Shown here piece by piece: positions 1 to 6,145 of a DNA stretch of 9,630 nt. Position numbers and translations under genes: made by a program. Every line of letters starts with the position of its first letter. Position 1 is the first letter of the stretch. The notes under the pieces are model-generated. The model searched no databases. It had not been told where the DNA came from and worked only from the letters and a program-made list of their open reading frames with translations. The stretch is from Nitrospira sp. (GTDB lineage Bacteria > Nitrospirota > Nitrospiria > Nitrospirales > Nitrospiraceae), in NCBI GenBank assembly GCA_020697375.1, contig JAJFBJ010000119.1, positions 1-9,630 of the forward strand, read 5' to 3'.

Positions 1-21
1 AAGAAGGTCAAGCTTCGCTGA
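1..21 (+). CDS. C-terminal tail of an upstream gene (possibly Ku)
   Basis: The window opens in a frame reading KKVKLR followed by TGA at 19-21. Only six residues are visible. A lysine-rich C-terminus is typical of bacterial Ku, and Ku genes commonly lie just upstream of ligD, so this is a plausible Ku tail. The identification rests on context and composition. Two other frames are also open at the edge, one to a TAA at 47-49 and one to a TGA at 72-74, so even the reading frame is uncertain. Confidence 0.3.
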   Translation, partial: KKVKLR

Positions 22-70
22 ATCGAGCCACGATAAAAACGTGCACTAAGGCGATTAATTGCAAAGAGCC

Positions 71-2698
71 ATGAATAATTTAGAAAAGTACAAAGCCAAA
101 CGCAATTTTGCTAAAACGCCCGAACCCAAACCTATCGTCAAACAGGGCGAAGGGAACGGCTATCTCATCCAAAAACACGCTGCCTCGCATCTGCACTATG
201 ATTTCCGGTTAGAGCTGGATGGCGTCCTGAAAAGCTGGGCCGTGCCGAAAGGGCCGAGCCTGGATCCTCGTGACAAACGGCTCGCGATGCAGGTGGAGGA
301 TCATCCCGTCGAGTACGGCTCATTTGAGGGGATTATTCCTCACGGCGAATATGGCGGCGGCACGGTCATGGTGTGGGACCGAGGCACGTGGAAACCGGTC
401 GGCGACCCACGCCAGGGATTAGCCAAGGGCAAGCTGGTGTTCAAGCTCCACGGTGAAAAGCTGCACGGCGAATGGACGCTGGTCAAAACCTTCAGCAATG
501 ATAAGCGCGGGAGTAGCCAAGGTGATAATGCACGATTCCTAGAGGACAACGCGACCAGCGTAGTCAGTGGCCGCACGATGGATGAAATAGCCCGTGACGG
601 GGACAACGTGTGGAAAAACAACCAAGAACACACGGTCAAGAAATTACCTGCTAAAAAGCCACCTGCCGCCAACGCATTGCCCGCAAAAGCCGGGACAATT
701 TCCACAATGCCAGGCTTCACCCCTCCGCAACTGGCCACGCTCAGTACCAGCATGCCCAAAGGGCAGGAATGGGTGCATGAACTCAAATTCGATGGCTACC
801 GGATGATTTCGCACATCAAGAATAGCCATGTGGAAATATTTAGCCGTAACGGCAAAGATTGGACAGCGGCATTCCAATCCATCGCAGACTTGCTTAGGAA
901 ATTCAGAATTGAAACCGCTATCTTAGATGGCGAAGTAGTGGTCACTGATGAGCAGGGAAAAAGCAACTTTATGGAGTTGAAGAATGCGCTCGGCAATGGG
1001 GAAGTTAATAGATTTCAGTACTATGTGTTCGACTTATTGTATTTAAATGGCGCGGATACGACTACCCTCCCATTGCTCCAGCGCAAAGAGCTTTTAGCGG
1101 ACGTGATCGCTCAAAACGCTCCGAAGGCTCAGGCGCAGCGTATCGTATATAGCGAGCATTTCAGCGTTACCGACAATAGCTTTTTACAAAATGTCTGCAG
1201 CCTGCAGCTCGAGGGTGTCGTATCCAAGCGCGCCGATGCGCCCTATCACGTGGGCCGCAGCAAACTCTGGCTGAAAACCAAATGCCAGAAGCGGCAAGAA
1301 TTTGTGATAGGCGGCTTCGTCTTGCCCTCGAACGGCTCATTGAGCGTGGGCGCGTTATTGCTTGGTTATTACGACGCTGGGAGACTGAAATATGCCGGAC
1401 GAGTCGGGACTGGCTTTACTCATGCCTCATCCAGTCAAATCCGAAAACTGCTCGAGAAGCTGCGCCAGAAGGAAAATCCCTATGTGTCCATTTCGACAGA
1501 AGGGAAGCGTGGCGCGATGTGGGTCAAGCCGCAACTGGTCTGTGAAGTCGAATTTACTGAGTGGACACCAGATGGCAGTTTGCGCCATCCGTCATTTAAA
1601 GGGCTCCGGGAAGATAAGCCTGCACACAGCATTGTGAAGGAAATCGCCATTTCTCCCAAAGCCGCGGCGCCTGAAATCGAAAAGGAATTAGAGGAAGAAC
1701 CGGCTATGTCCAAGACGGTAAAGGTAAAACCTGTCAAAACAAAAAAGGCGTCAGTGCCAAGGCTAAAAGCACCACCGATAAAGGTGTCTGATAAAAATAC
1801 GGCAGTCGTCGGCGGCATCAGCATCAGTCATCCGCAGCGTGTCCTCTATCCCGGTACGTCTATCACGAAGCGGGAATTGGCGGAATACTATTTATCCGTA
1901 TCCGACACCATCATGCCACATATTGGAGATCGGCCGCTGAGTATGGTGCGCTGTCCGGACGGCGCAGGTGAGCCCTGCTTTTTCCAGCGACATGTCGGGT
2001 TAGGCAAATCACCGTATCTCCATGAGGTACGCGTTGGCGTGAAGGGTGAAGCTCGCGATTACCTCATGATACAGGATGTAGAAGGGCTCATTTCACTGGT
2101 GCAATGGGGTGTGATCGAGCTACACCCCTGGCAATGCACGGCAAAGAATTTGGATAAGCCAGATCGCATGATTTTTGACCTTGACCCTGACCCGTCCGTC
2201 TCGATGAAGCAGCTAATCGATGGTGCTCACGAAGTGCGCCAGCGCATGGAGGAGTTAGGATTGTGGACGTTCTTGAAAACGACAGGGGGAAAAGGACTGC
2301 ATGTGGTCGTTCCTCTGACGCCTCGCTATAGTTTTCCGGCCATTAAAGCATTTGCCAGAGCCATGGCCGAATCGATGGCCGCGGACAGCCCGACCAAATA
2401 TATCGCCACGATGAGCAAGGCGAAGCGAGCTGGAAAAATATTCCTAGATTATCTTAGGAACGATGTCACCTCGACGGCTGTTGCGCCCTATTCAGCCAGG
2501 GCGCGTGAAGGGGCGACCGTGTCGACCCCTCTCGCGTGGGAAGAACTGACCGCCAAGCTAAATCTAGCGAGCTTCACCATCGATACCGTGCCACAACGCC
2601 TCAAGAAACAGAAACGAGACCCCTGGCAAGATTTCAGCCGCACCAAGCAGCAGATCGCGGCGAATTATTTAAAGGCGCTGAAGATTGACGCTATGTAG
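71..2698 (+). CDS. ligD: DNA ligase D, multifunctional NHEJ ligase/polymerase/3'-phosphoesterase
   Basis: LigD seals double-strand breaks in bacterial non-homologous end joining, working with Ku. Domain order is phosphoesterase-ligase-polymerase, as in the Pseudomonas enzyme, and the length (875 aa) is normal for it. The phosphoesterase (about 30-150) has H36, H42, D44 and H78, spaced as in the known metal site. The ATP-dependent ligase (about 220-520) has the nucleotidyl lysine K239 in ELKFDGYR, the motif III stretch ILDGEVVV, motif IV EGVVSK from E381, motif V WLKTK (K402/K404) and an OB fold. A Lys/Pro-rich linker (about 535-575) leads to the archaeo-eukaryotic-primase-type polymerase with D703/D705 in FDLDPDP, H744 in TGGKGLH and D793 in FLDYLRN. 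No catalytic residue is missing. I chose ATG at 71 because MNNLEKYKAKRNF matches the family N-terminus; a TTG at 59 would add four residues. The ribosome binding site is weak. Confidence 0.96.
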   Translation: MNNLEKYKAKRNFAKTPEPKPIVKQGEGNGYLIQKHAASHLHYDFRLELDGVLKSWAVPKGPSLDPRDKRLAMQVEDHPVEYGSFEGIIPHGEYGGGTVMVWDRGTWKPVGDPRQGLAKGKLVFKLHGEKLHGEWTLVKTFSNDKRGSSQGDNARFLEDNATSVVSGRTMDEIARDGDNVWKNNQEHTVKKLPAKKPPAANALPAKAGTISTMPGFTPPQLATLSTSMPKGQEWVHELKFDGYRMISHIKNSHVEIFSRNGKDWTAAFQSIADLLRKFRIETAILDGEVVVTDEQGKSNFMELKNALGNGEVNRFQYYVFDLLYLNGADTTTLPLLQRKELLADVIAQNAPKAQAQRIVYSEHFSVTDNSFLQNVCSLQLEGVVSKRADAPYHVGRSKLWLKTKCQKRQEFVIGGFVLPSNGSLSVGALLLGYYDAGRLKYAGRVGTGFTHASSSQIRKLLEKLRQKENPYVSISTEGKRGAMWVKPQLVCEVEFTEWTPDGSLRHPSFKGLREDKPAHSIVKEIAISPKAAAPEIEKELEEEPAMSKTVKVKPVKTKKASVPRLKAPPIKVSDKNTAVVGGISISHPQRVLYPGTSITKRELAEYYLSVSDTIMPHIGDRPLSMVRCPDGAGEPCFFQRHVGLGKSPYLHEVRVGVKGEARDYLMIQDVEGLISLVQWGVIELHPWQCTAKNLDKPDRMIFDLDPDPSVSMKQLIDGAHEVRQRMEELGLWTFLKTTGGKGLHVVVPLTPRYSFPAIKAFARAMAESMAADSPTKYIATMSKAKRAGKIFLDYLRNDVTSTAVAPYSARAREGATVSTPLAWEELTAKLNLASFTIDTVPQRLKKQKRDPWQDFSRTKQQIAANYLKALKIDAM

Positions 2699-2710
2699 AA
2701 GCGGGAATGT

Positions 2711-3607
2711 ATGCCAGCCACGGTAGACAGGCAGGAACGGAAGATCAGACGCGAGGAAAAAAGAGCGAAACAAAGAGAGACGAGCATTACGCGTGCGGAG
2801 ACAATGCATAAGGCTCGATTAGCCCATCAATCCGCACTAGAGTTTGACGATCATGTGGCAGTCAAGGGTGAGCACCCAGCCTATCAGATAGGCTGTTCCG
2901 GATGGTTTTACTGGCATTGGGGTGGGGTCTTCTATCCAAATGATTTACCCCGTAATGAATGGTTCGAGTATTATGCCAGCCAATTCAACACCGTCGAACT
3001 CAACGCCCCTTTTTATTGCTGGCCCACTGTAGCGACCGTCAAGTCATGGCGTCGACAAGCCGGACGACGCCGGTTTATTTATACCGTGAAAGTCTGTGAA
3101 CGGATCACGCATACCAAGCGGTTTCGGGGAACGAAGGAGCTGGTCAAGGATTTTGGGTATATCGCCGATCTGCTTGGTCCGTACATGGGATGTTTTTTGT
3201 TCCAGCTACCTCCAAGTTACCAGTATACGCCGGCTCGGTTAAGAACCATTGTTAATCAGTTAGAATCTGGAAGGCGCAACGTCGTGGAATTTAGGCACAG
3301 CAGTTGGTGGAACGACACGGTGTATGCAGCCTTTCAAGAACACGGCATCATCTTTTGCTGCTGCAGTGGGCCGAAACTGCCCGATATCTTGGTCAAAACC
3401 ACTGATGAGATTTACATCCGGTTCCATGGTCCTAAACGATGGTATCGACATGATTACAGTAAAGAAGAAATAGCGGAATGGGCACAGCGTATCCGCGACT
3501 CGGGTGCGTCCCAGGTATGGGCGTATTTCAATAATGACAACGAGGGCTATGCCATTAAGAATGCTCATGCGTTGCTGAAGAGATTAAAGCAATTACGTAG
3601 CCCCTAG
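2711..3607 (+). CDS. DUF72 (YecE-like) TIM-barrel protein
   Basis: This 298-aa protein carries the DUF72 signature blocks: IGCSGWFYWHW (60-70), FNTVELNAPFY (92-102), LFQLPPSY (163-170), VEFRHSSWW (192-200), YIRFHGPKRWY (235-245) and the C-terminal AYFNNDNEGYAIKNA. The biochemical activity of DUF72 proteins is not established; the fold is predicted to be a TIM barrel. Residues 1-55 form a charged extension (RQERKIRREEKRAKQR) ahead of the barrel, probably helical and possibly a nucleic-acid or protein contact. There is a CCC run at 216-218. The gene starts 12 nt after ligD and ends 9 nt before the AlkB-like gene, so it is very likely co-transcribed with both. The ribosome binding site before ATG 2711 is weak (GGGA), consistent with translation following ligD. 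A DNA-repair role is inference from context only. Confidence 0.9.
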   Translation: MPATVDRQERKIRREEKRAKQRETSITRAETMHKARLAHQSALEFDDHVAVKGEHPAYQIGCSGWFYWHWGGVFYPNDLPRNEWFEYYASQFNTVELNAPFYCWPTVATVKSWRRQAGRRRFIYTVKVCERITHTKRFRGTKELVKDFGYIADLLGPYMGCFLFQLPPSYQYTPARLRTIVNQLESGRRNVVEFRHSSWWNDTVYAAFQEHGIIFCCCSGPKLPDILVKTTDEIYIRFHGPKRWYRHDYSKEEIAEWAQRIRDSGASQVWAYFNNDNEGYAIKNAHALLKRLKQLRSP

Positions 3608-3616
3608 GGTGTGGCG

Positions 3617-4219
3617 ATGACATCTACATTGCAAATGCCTCTGTTCGTAATGGAAAGGGAAGGGTCACATTTACATTCCATCGAAGGGTTTTTCTATCAC
3701 AAAGAATTTATTTGCTCAGATGACGAAGGTCTTCTCATCAAGTATGCCGATTCACATCCGTGGGATACGACGTGGAAAAGACGCATTCAACAATATGGTT
3801 TCAGCTATGGCGCCAGCCGCCGCAAATCGCTTGGAGACATGCCAGACTGGTTATCTTGGCTATGCATCCGCTTACGTGATGAGCGCATTTTTAAAGAGAC
3901 CCCAAACCAAGTAATTATCAATGAATATCTGCCGGGACAGGGCATTGCGCCGCATGTCGATTACGTGTCCAATTATGGCGATACGGTTGCGTCACTCAGT
4001 CTCGGTTCCCCTGTCGTAATGGACTTCATCAGTGAAGAGAAAAAGAAGATTTCTCATCTGCTTGAGCCAACGAGTCTATTCGTTTTATCAGGTCCAGCCC
4101 GCTTTAATTGGAAGCATGGAATTGCCCCGCGCAAAATGGACCATTTCTTAGGGGCGGTAGTAAGCCGAGACCGTAGGTTATCGTGCACGTTTCGTCATAC
4201 TTCCCAATCGGCATCCTAA
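3617..4219 (+). CDS. AlkB-like Fe(II)/2-oxoglutarate dioxygenase
   Basis: AlkB enzymes remove alkyl lesions such as 1-methyladenine and 3-methylcytosine by oxidative demethylation. This 200-aa protein (E. coli AlkB is 216) has the iron ligands H113 and D115 in PHVDY and H167 in NWKHGI. It also has the 2-oxoglutarate/substrate arginines R187 and R193 in an RxxxxxR motif (RLSCTFR). The preceding NEYLPGQGI block is typical of the superfamily. I chose ATG 3617 over an in-frame GTG at 3611 because AGGG at 3606-3609 sits 7 nt upstream, overlapping the DUF72 stop codon, which implies translational coupling. The PGQGIAPHVDY and SLSLGSP blocks remind me of ALKBH8-type relatives as much as E. coli AlkB, so RNA or protein substrates cannot be excluded. 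The operon with ligD favours DNA. Confidence 0.9.
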   Translation: MTSTLQMPLFVMEREGSHLHSIEGFFYHKEFICSDDEGLLIKYADSHPWDTTWKRRIQQYGFSYGASRRKSLGDMPDWLSWLCIRLRDERIFKETPNQVIINEYLPGQGIAPHVDYVSNYGDTVASLSLGSPVVMDFISEEKKKISHLLEPTSLFVLSGPARFNWKHGIAPRKMDHFLGAVVSRDRRLSCTFRHTSQSAS

Positions 4220-4357
4220 GGGGACGGAAATCAGTAACCATGTACGCTCTTGTCGTCTTTCTTTGGAGAAAGCCTGATGGCTGGGCCCGTACGCTCACCC
4301 ACCGCGGGTGCTTGGGCATTCATGCTGCCTCGACCAGCAGCTCAATGGCAAAGCTGA
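4220..4357. other. Gene-free spacer after the repair operon
   Basis: I see no convincing gene here. Two short stem-loops could end the repair operon: CTTTC/GAAAG (4257-4261 with 4268-4272) and CACCC/GGGTG (4296-4300 with 4306-4310). Neither is followed by a T-run, so termination is not demonstrated. Confidence 0.35.
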
Positions 4358-4657
4358 GTGATTGCTCCGTGGTTTGACGGGTCCCGTTGGGGATTTGAAC
4401 CCGCGTCTTATTGGGATCAAATCGCCGTTGCGGACGCAAGTAGCGCCCATCTCCTAGCAGAGGCGGATCACGTCAAGGCGTGGGTTGAAACGAAGCAACG
4501 CTATCACTTAATCACTCCTTGGGATGGATGCCACGTGTATGCCTTAAAAGAATCAAGCAAGGGAACCGAGCCTCCGCACTGGATATGCCCACGCTGTTAC
4601 GAGGACGCCTCCGACATGCGGCAGATTTCCGCTCAACCCCTCCCCTGCTTTCTGTAG
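4358..4657 (+). pseudogene. Decayed C-terminal fragment of a coiled-coil/zinc-ribbon small protein
   Basis: This frame is open for 99 codons from a GTG that directly follows an in-frame TGA. The recognisable part begins near 4457: AEADHVKAWVETKQRYHL, then GCHVYALKES and EPPHWICPRCYED. As I remember it, this matches a widespread family of small accessory or phage-associated proteins with a coiled coil, a W.xEKxRY.L segment, a VYA.K strand and a C-terminal zinc ribbon starting HW.CP.C. The second CxxC pair is missing: after CYED the sequence becomes unrelated and stops. The first 33 residues also do not look like the family's coiled coil, and no ribosome binding site precedes the GTG. I read it as a fragment truncated at both ends. 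A short live gene is the alternative. Confidence 0.4.
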
Positions 4658-4673
4658 CCATACCGCCCTCACT

Positions 4674-4689
4674 GCCTGCAGGCTTTTTT
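4674..4689 (+). terminator. Possible weak terminator after the fragment
   Basis: GCCTGCAGGC, which can fold with a 3-bp stem and TGCA loop, is followed directly by six T residues (4684-4689). The stem is very short, so efficiency would be low. It lies 17 nt after the fragment's stop codon. Confidence 0.3.
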
Positions 4690-4777
4690 CCTTCACGCTG
4701 CAGCACCCACGCCAGCAAAGACCCGCCGTCATGTGCGCTGCTCGTCCCGTTCAGGTACGCCCTCCGGCTTCCGGGCT

Positions 4778-4852
4778 AGTCCTCCTTAAAAATGCCGCTT
4801 GGCTCTCAAGTCCTTGTGAGAGAGCCAACCAACATTTTTGAAAGGAGGTACT
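4778..4852 (+). promoter_or_regulatory. Long inverted repeat that would sequester the ribosome binding site
   Basis: Three nested arms pair symmetrically. CCTCCTT (4781-4787) pairs with AAGGAGG (4842-4848), AAAAATG (4788-4794) with CATTTTT (4833-4839), and TTGGCTCTC (4799-4807) with GAGAGCCAA (4820-4828). That gives 23 Watson-Crick pairs, broken by a 2-nt bulge (GA, 4840-4841) and a 4x4 internal loop, with a 12-nt apical loop. AGT (4778-4780) can add three more pairs with ACT (4850-4852) across a bulged T. The 3' outer arm is the core of the Shine-Dalgarno AAAGGAGGT (4841-4849) for the ATG at 4856. If transcription starts upstream of about 4778, the RNA would hide its own ribosome binding site. 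Possible roles are RNA thermometer, ligand- or protein-gated switch, or (as DNA) an operator. Confidence 0.7.
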
Positions 4853-4855
4853 TAC

Positions 4856-5092
4856 ATGGCTGCAAAACCAGAAATCAAGAAACCCGCTCAAACCTTCCGC
4901 AATGGAGCGATCCAGGCCGCCGTCTGGGAGAACACTGGCCGGGACGGCACTTTCTACAGCGTCACATTCTCACGCTCATACAAAGACATTGAAGACAGCT
5001 GGCGAAACACCACTTCATTCAATGCCAGTGATCTTGAATCTCTCGCCAACGTCGCTTTTCAAGCACGTCTTTTCATCATGAAAAACAAATAA
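4856..5092 (+). CDS. Conserved 78-aa small protein of accessory elements
   Basis: The sequence has blocks I recognise from a widespread, uncharacterised family of small proteins in accessory DNA: FRNGAIQAAVWEN (14-26), GTFYSVTFSRSYKD (31-44) and a W-NTTSFNASDLESLANVA segment. No function is established that I can name. ATG 4856 is chosen because the near-perfect Shine-Dalgarno AAAGGAGGT lies 6 nt upstream; an in-frame TTG at 4838 lies upstream of that site. The protein is probably cytoplasmic, with no signal peptide or membrane segment. It overlaps the next gene's ribosome binding site: the stop codon TAA (5090-5092) shares bases with AAGGAG, and the following ATG is 10 nt downstream, so the two are an operon. 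The leader hairpin is its most distinctive feature. Confidence 0.85.
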   Translation: MAAKPEIKKPAQTFRNGAIQAAVWENTGRDGTFYSVTFSRSYKDIEDSWRNTTSFNASDLESLANVAFQARLFIMKNK

Positions 5093-5102
5093 GGAGAACA
5101 TC

Positions 5103-5525
5103 ATGGAAACATATCAACACTTCGCCACAGTCCTCGCGCAGTTCCTCCGCAGCGATACCGCTGTCCGCCTTACCGTTTATGGCTATATGCCCTTGTCGAT
5201 CGAGGAAATCGGCAAACCAGCAGAAGGAAACCGCGTTGTTTCTATCTGCCACTATGGAGAGCGGAACGGCGACCTGATGCGCGATCCAGAAATGGTCTTT
5301 GAATTTCACCAGTGGCCGGACGCACTTTTCGCAGAGCCCATTTCCTTCCGTAACGATTACATGGGGCTGATGCAGGAGGTTTATCGGTATCACGATGACG
5401 GCAAGAAAACCCACGTCAATCCAAAGCTGAAACAGGATCTTAGATCCTTCGCCCGGACATGGTTCGCCAATCTAAAGGATCAAGGTTTCCTCAGCGTTAC
5501 TGCCATTCGGGAGCAGCTCACCTGA
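5103..5525 (+). CDS. DUF6908-like protein
   Basis: This 140-aa protein contains the run YMPLSIEEIG (28-37), CHYGERNGDLMRDPEMVFEF (49-68) and PISFRNDYMGLMQEVY (79-94). It ends with SFARTWFANLKDQGFL. I recognise this as the pattern of DUF6908, a family of unknown function found mostly in plasmids, integrative elements and other accessory DNA. The name is from memory and would need a profile match. The start is well supported: AAGGAG (5091-5096) lies 6 nt before ATG 5103. No signal peptide or membrane segment is visible. It is co-transcribed with the 78-aa gene and presumably shares its control. No terminator is obvious after the stop. Confidence 0.8.
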   Translation: METYQHFATVLAQFLRSDTAVRLTVYGYMPLSIEEIGKPAEGNRVVSICHYGERNGDLMRDPEMVFEFHQWPDALFAEPISFRNDYMGLMQEVYRYHDDGKKTHVNPKLKQDLRSFARTWFANLKDQGFLSVTAIREQLT

Positions 5526-5607
5526 GCCGTTCCCCCTCGTATTCTGCTCTGCGCTTACAGCTGGTTGAGCGTTTGGACTGGCCACCGTTTGTGTAGCGGC
5601 TCGATAA
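5526..5607. other. Junction spacer between the accessory pair and the bacterioferritin remnant
   Basis: About 80 nt with no gene that I can support. Because a 5'-truncated gene begins right after it, a rearrangement endpoint probably lies here. I see no obvious direct repeat or terminal inverted repeat marking one. Confidence 0.4.
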
Positions 5608-5760
5608 GCAGCGTATGTGAATATCATGCTGTTCATGTTGGAGGGGATGAAAAAGGATACCGATGGGCATGTTGATTGGATTGAGACGCAACTCGCATCA
5701 ATCAAGCAGGTGGGGCTGGAGAGATATTTGAGCGAGCAGATTCACAAAGATCCGTCGTGA
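5608..5760 (+). pseudogene. Bacterioferritin, C-terminal remnant
   Basis: After an in-frame TAA at 5605-5607 the frame reads AAYVNIMLFMLEGMKKDT and continues GHVDWIETQLASIKQVGLE, then RYLSEQIHKDPS and TGA at 5758-5760. This aligns without gaps to the last helix and tail of bacterioferritin (pattern EEGHIDWLETEL...GLQNYLQAQI), the 24-subunit iron-storage protein. At the ferroxidase position normally held by a glutamate three residues before the histidine there is a threonine; the histidine is kept. Everything upstream of the final helix is missing and no other part of the gene lies in the window. An ATG at 5626 could start a 44-aa peptide but has no ribosome binding site, so a truncated relic is the best reading. 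Confidence 0.65.
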
Positions 5761-5776
5761 GTTTCCGAGAAACCTC

Positions 5777-5798
5777 AAAAGCACCGCAGGTGGTGCCT
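5777..5798 (-). terminator. Rho-independent terminator of the zinc-ribbon gene
   Basis: On the - strand, GCACC (5796-5792) and GGTGC (5785-5781) form a 5-bp stem, extendable by a G-T and an A-T pair, around a 6-nt loop. TTTT follows directly (complement of AAAA at 5777-5780). It begins within a few bases of the TAA of the zinc-ribbon gene, which supports that gene being real. The same stem could stop + strand transcription through the bacterioferritin remnant, but with a poorer T-run. Confidence 0.7.
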
Positions 5799-5799
5799 G

Positions 5800-5958
5800 T
5801 TAATCGCCGAGGTTATAAGAGAATCCGCATTGTGGGTTCGAACATCGATATGCCACAAGACTCTGACAGCTCTCCCCCCCGATCTCCTCCACGAGCGGGG
5901 CACCACAATCAGGACAGTGCTGAATGTTTGGAGTTGTCTTTAGGGTGTCATCCGGCAT
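5800..5958 (-). CDS. 52-aa zinc-ribbon protein
   Basis: The product has C15 and C18 in CPDCG and C39 and C44 in CSNPQC, a four-cysteine zinc-ribbon arrangement, with a fifth cysteine (C31) between the knuckles. ATG 5958 is chosen because GGAG (5968-5965) lies 6 nt upstream; an in-frame TTG at 5991 would give 63 residues and lacks a comparable site. A terminator follows the stop codon directly. I recognise no specific family, so nucleic-acid binding or protein interaction is only a structural guess. Seven consecutive G on the coding strand (5880-5874) encode part of EIGGES and could be prone to slippage. It lies 187 nt beyond the transaldolase-family gene on the same strand, so it may be the tail of that transcript. 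Confidence 0.55.
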   Translation of the reverse strand: MPDDTLKTTPNIQHCPDCGAPLVEEIGGESCQSLVAYRCSNPQCGFSYNLGD

Positions 5959-6145
5959 GCCTATCTCCACTGTGGTATCGAGGGAAACCAATGGAATTGT
6001 CGCGGGCGGCCCCAGGGGGACCGGCGTGAAGGCCGTATGGGTATTGTATTAAACAGCGCACCTCCTCGCCGACAGTGGCTCGCAGTTCGGTCAAGGAGAT
6101 ACGCACGTTTCGAAATTGTTCTGCGCCTGAACGGGCAGCCAAGGA
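5959..6145. other. Spacer between transaldolase-family and zinc-ribbon genes
   Basis: No gene is supported in these 187 nt. On the - strand a TACAAT hexamer could be a -10 element for the zinc-ribbon gene, but no good -35 sits 16-18 nt before it. No clear terminator follows the transaldolase-family stop codon. Confidence 0.3.

Noticed and set aside
340..786. A 148-codon - strand frame inside ligD.
   Set aside because: The + strand encodes conserved LigD motifs throughout this interval, so the reverse frame is a shadow.
4377..4387. The 11-nt inverted repeat ACGGG-T-CCCGT as a recombination or operator site.
   Set aside because: It is too short, occurs once, and has no recombinase gene or partner site in the window.
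4388..4402. A T-arm-like string on the - strand (GGGTTCAAATCCC) suggesting a tRNA or tRNA-end attachment site.
   Set aside because: Only three of five T-stem pairs form, and no acceptor, anticodon or D arm can be built around it. It is more simply part of an open frame on either strand.
5948..6142. A 64-codon - strand frame between the transaldolase-family and zinc-ribbon genes.
   Set aside because: It has no ribosome binding site and no recognisable motif, and it overlaps the better-supported start of the zinc-ribbon gene in another frame.
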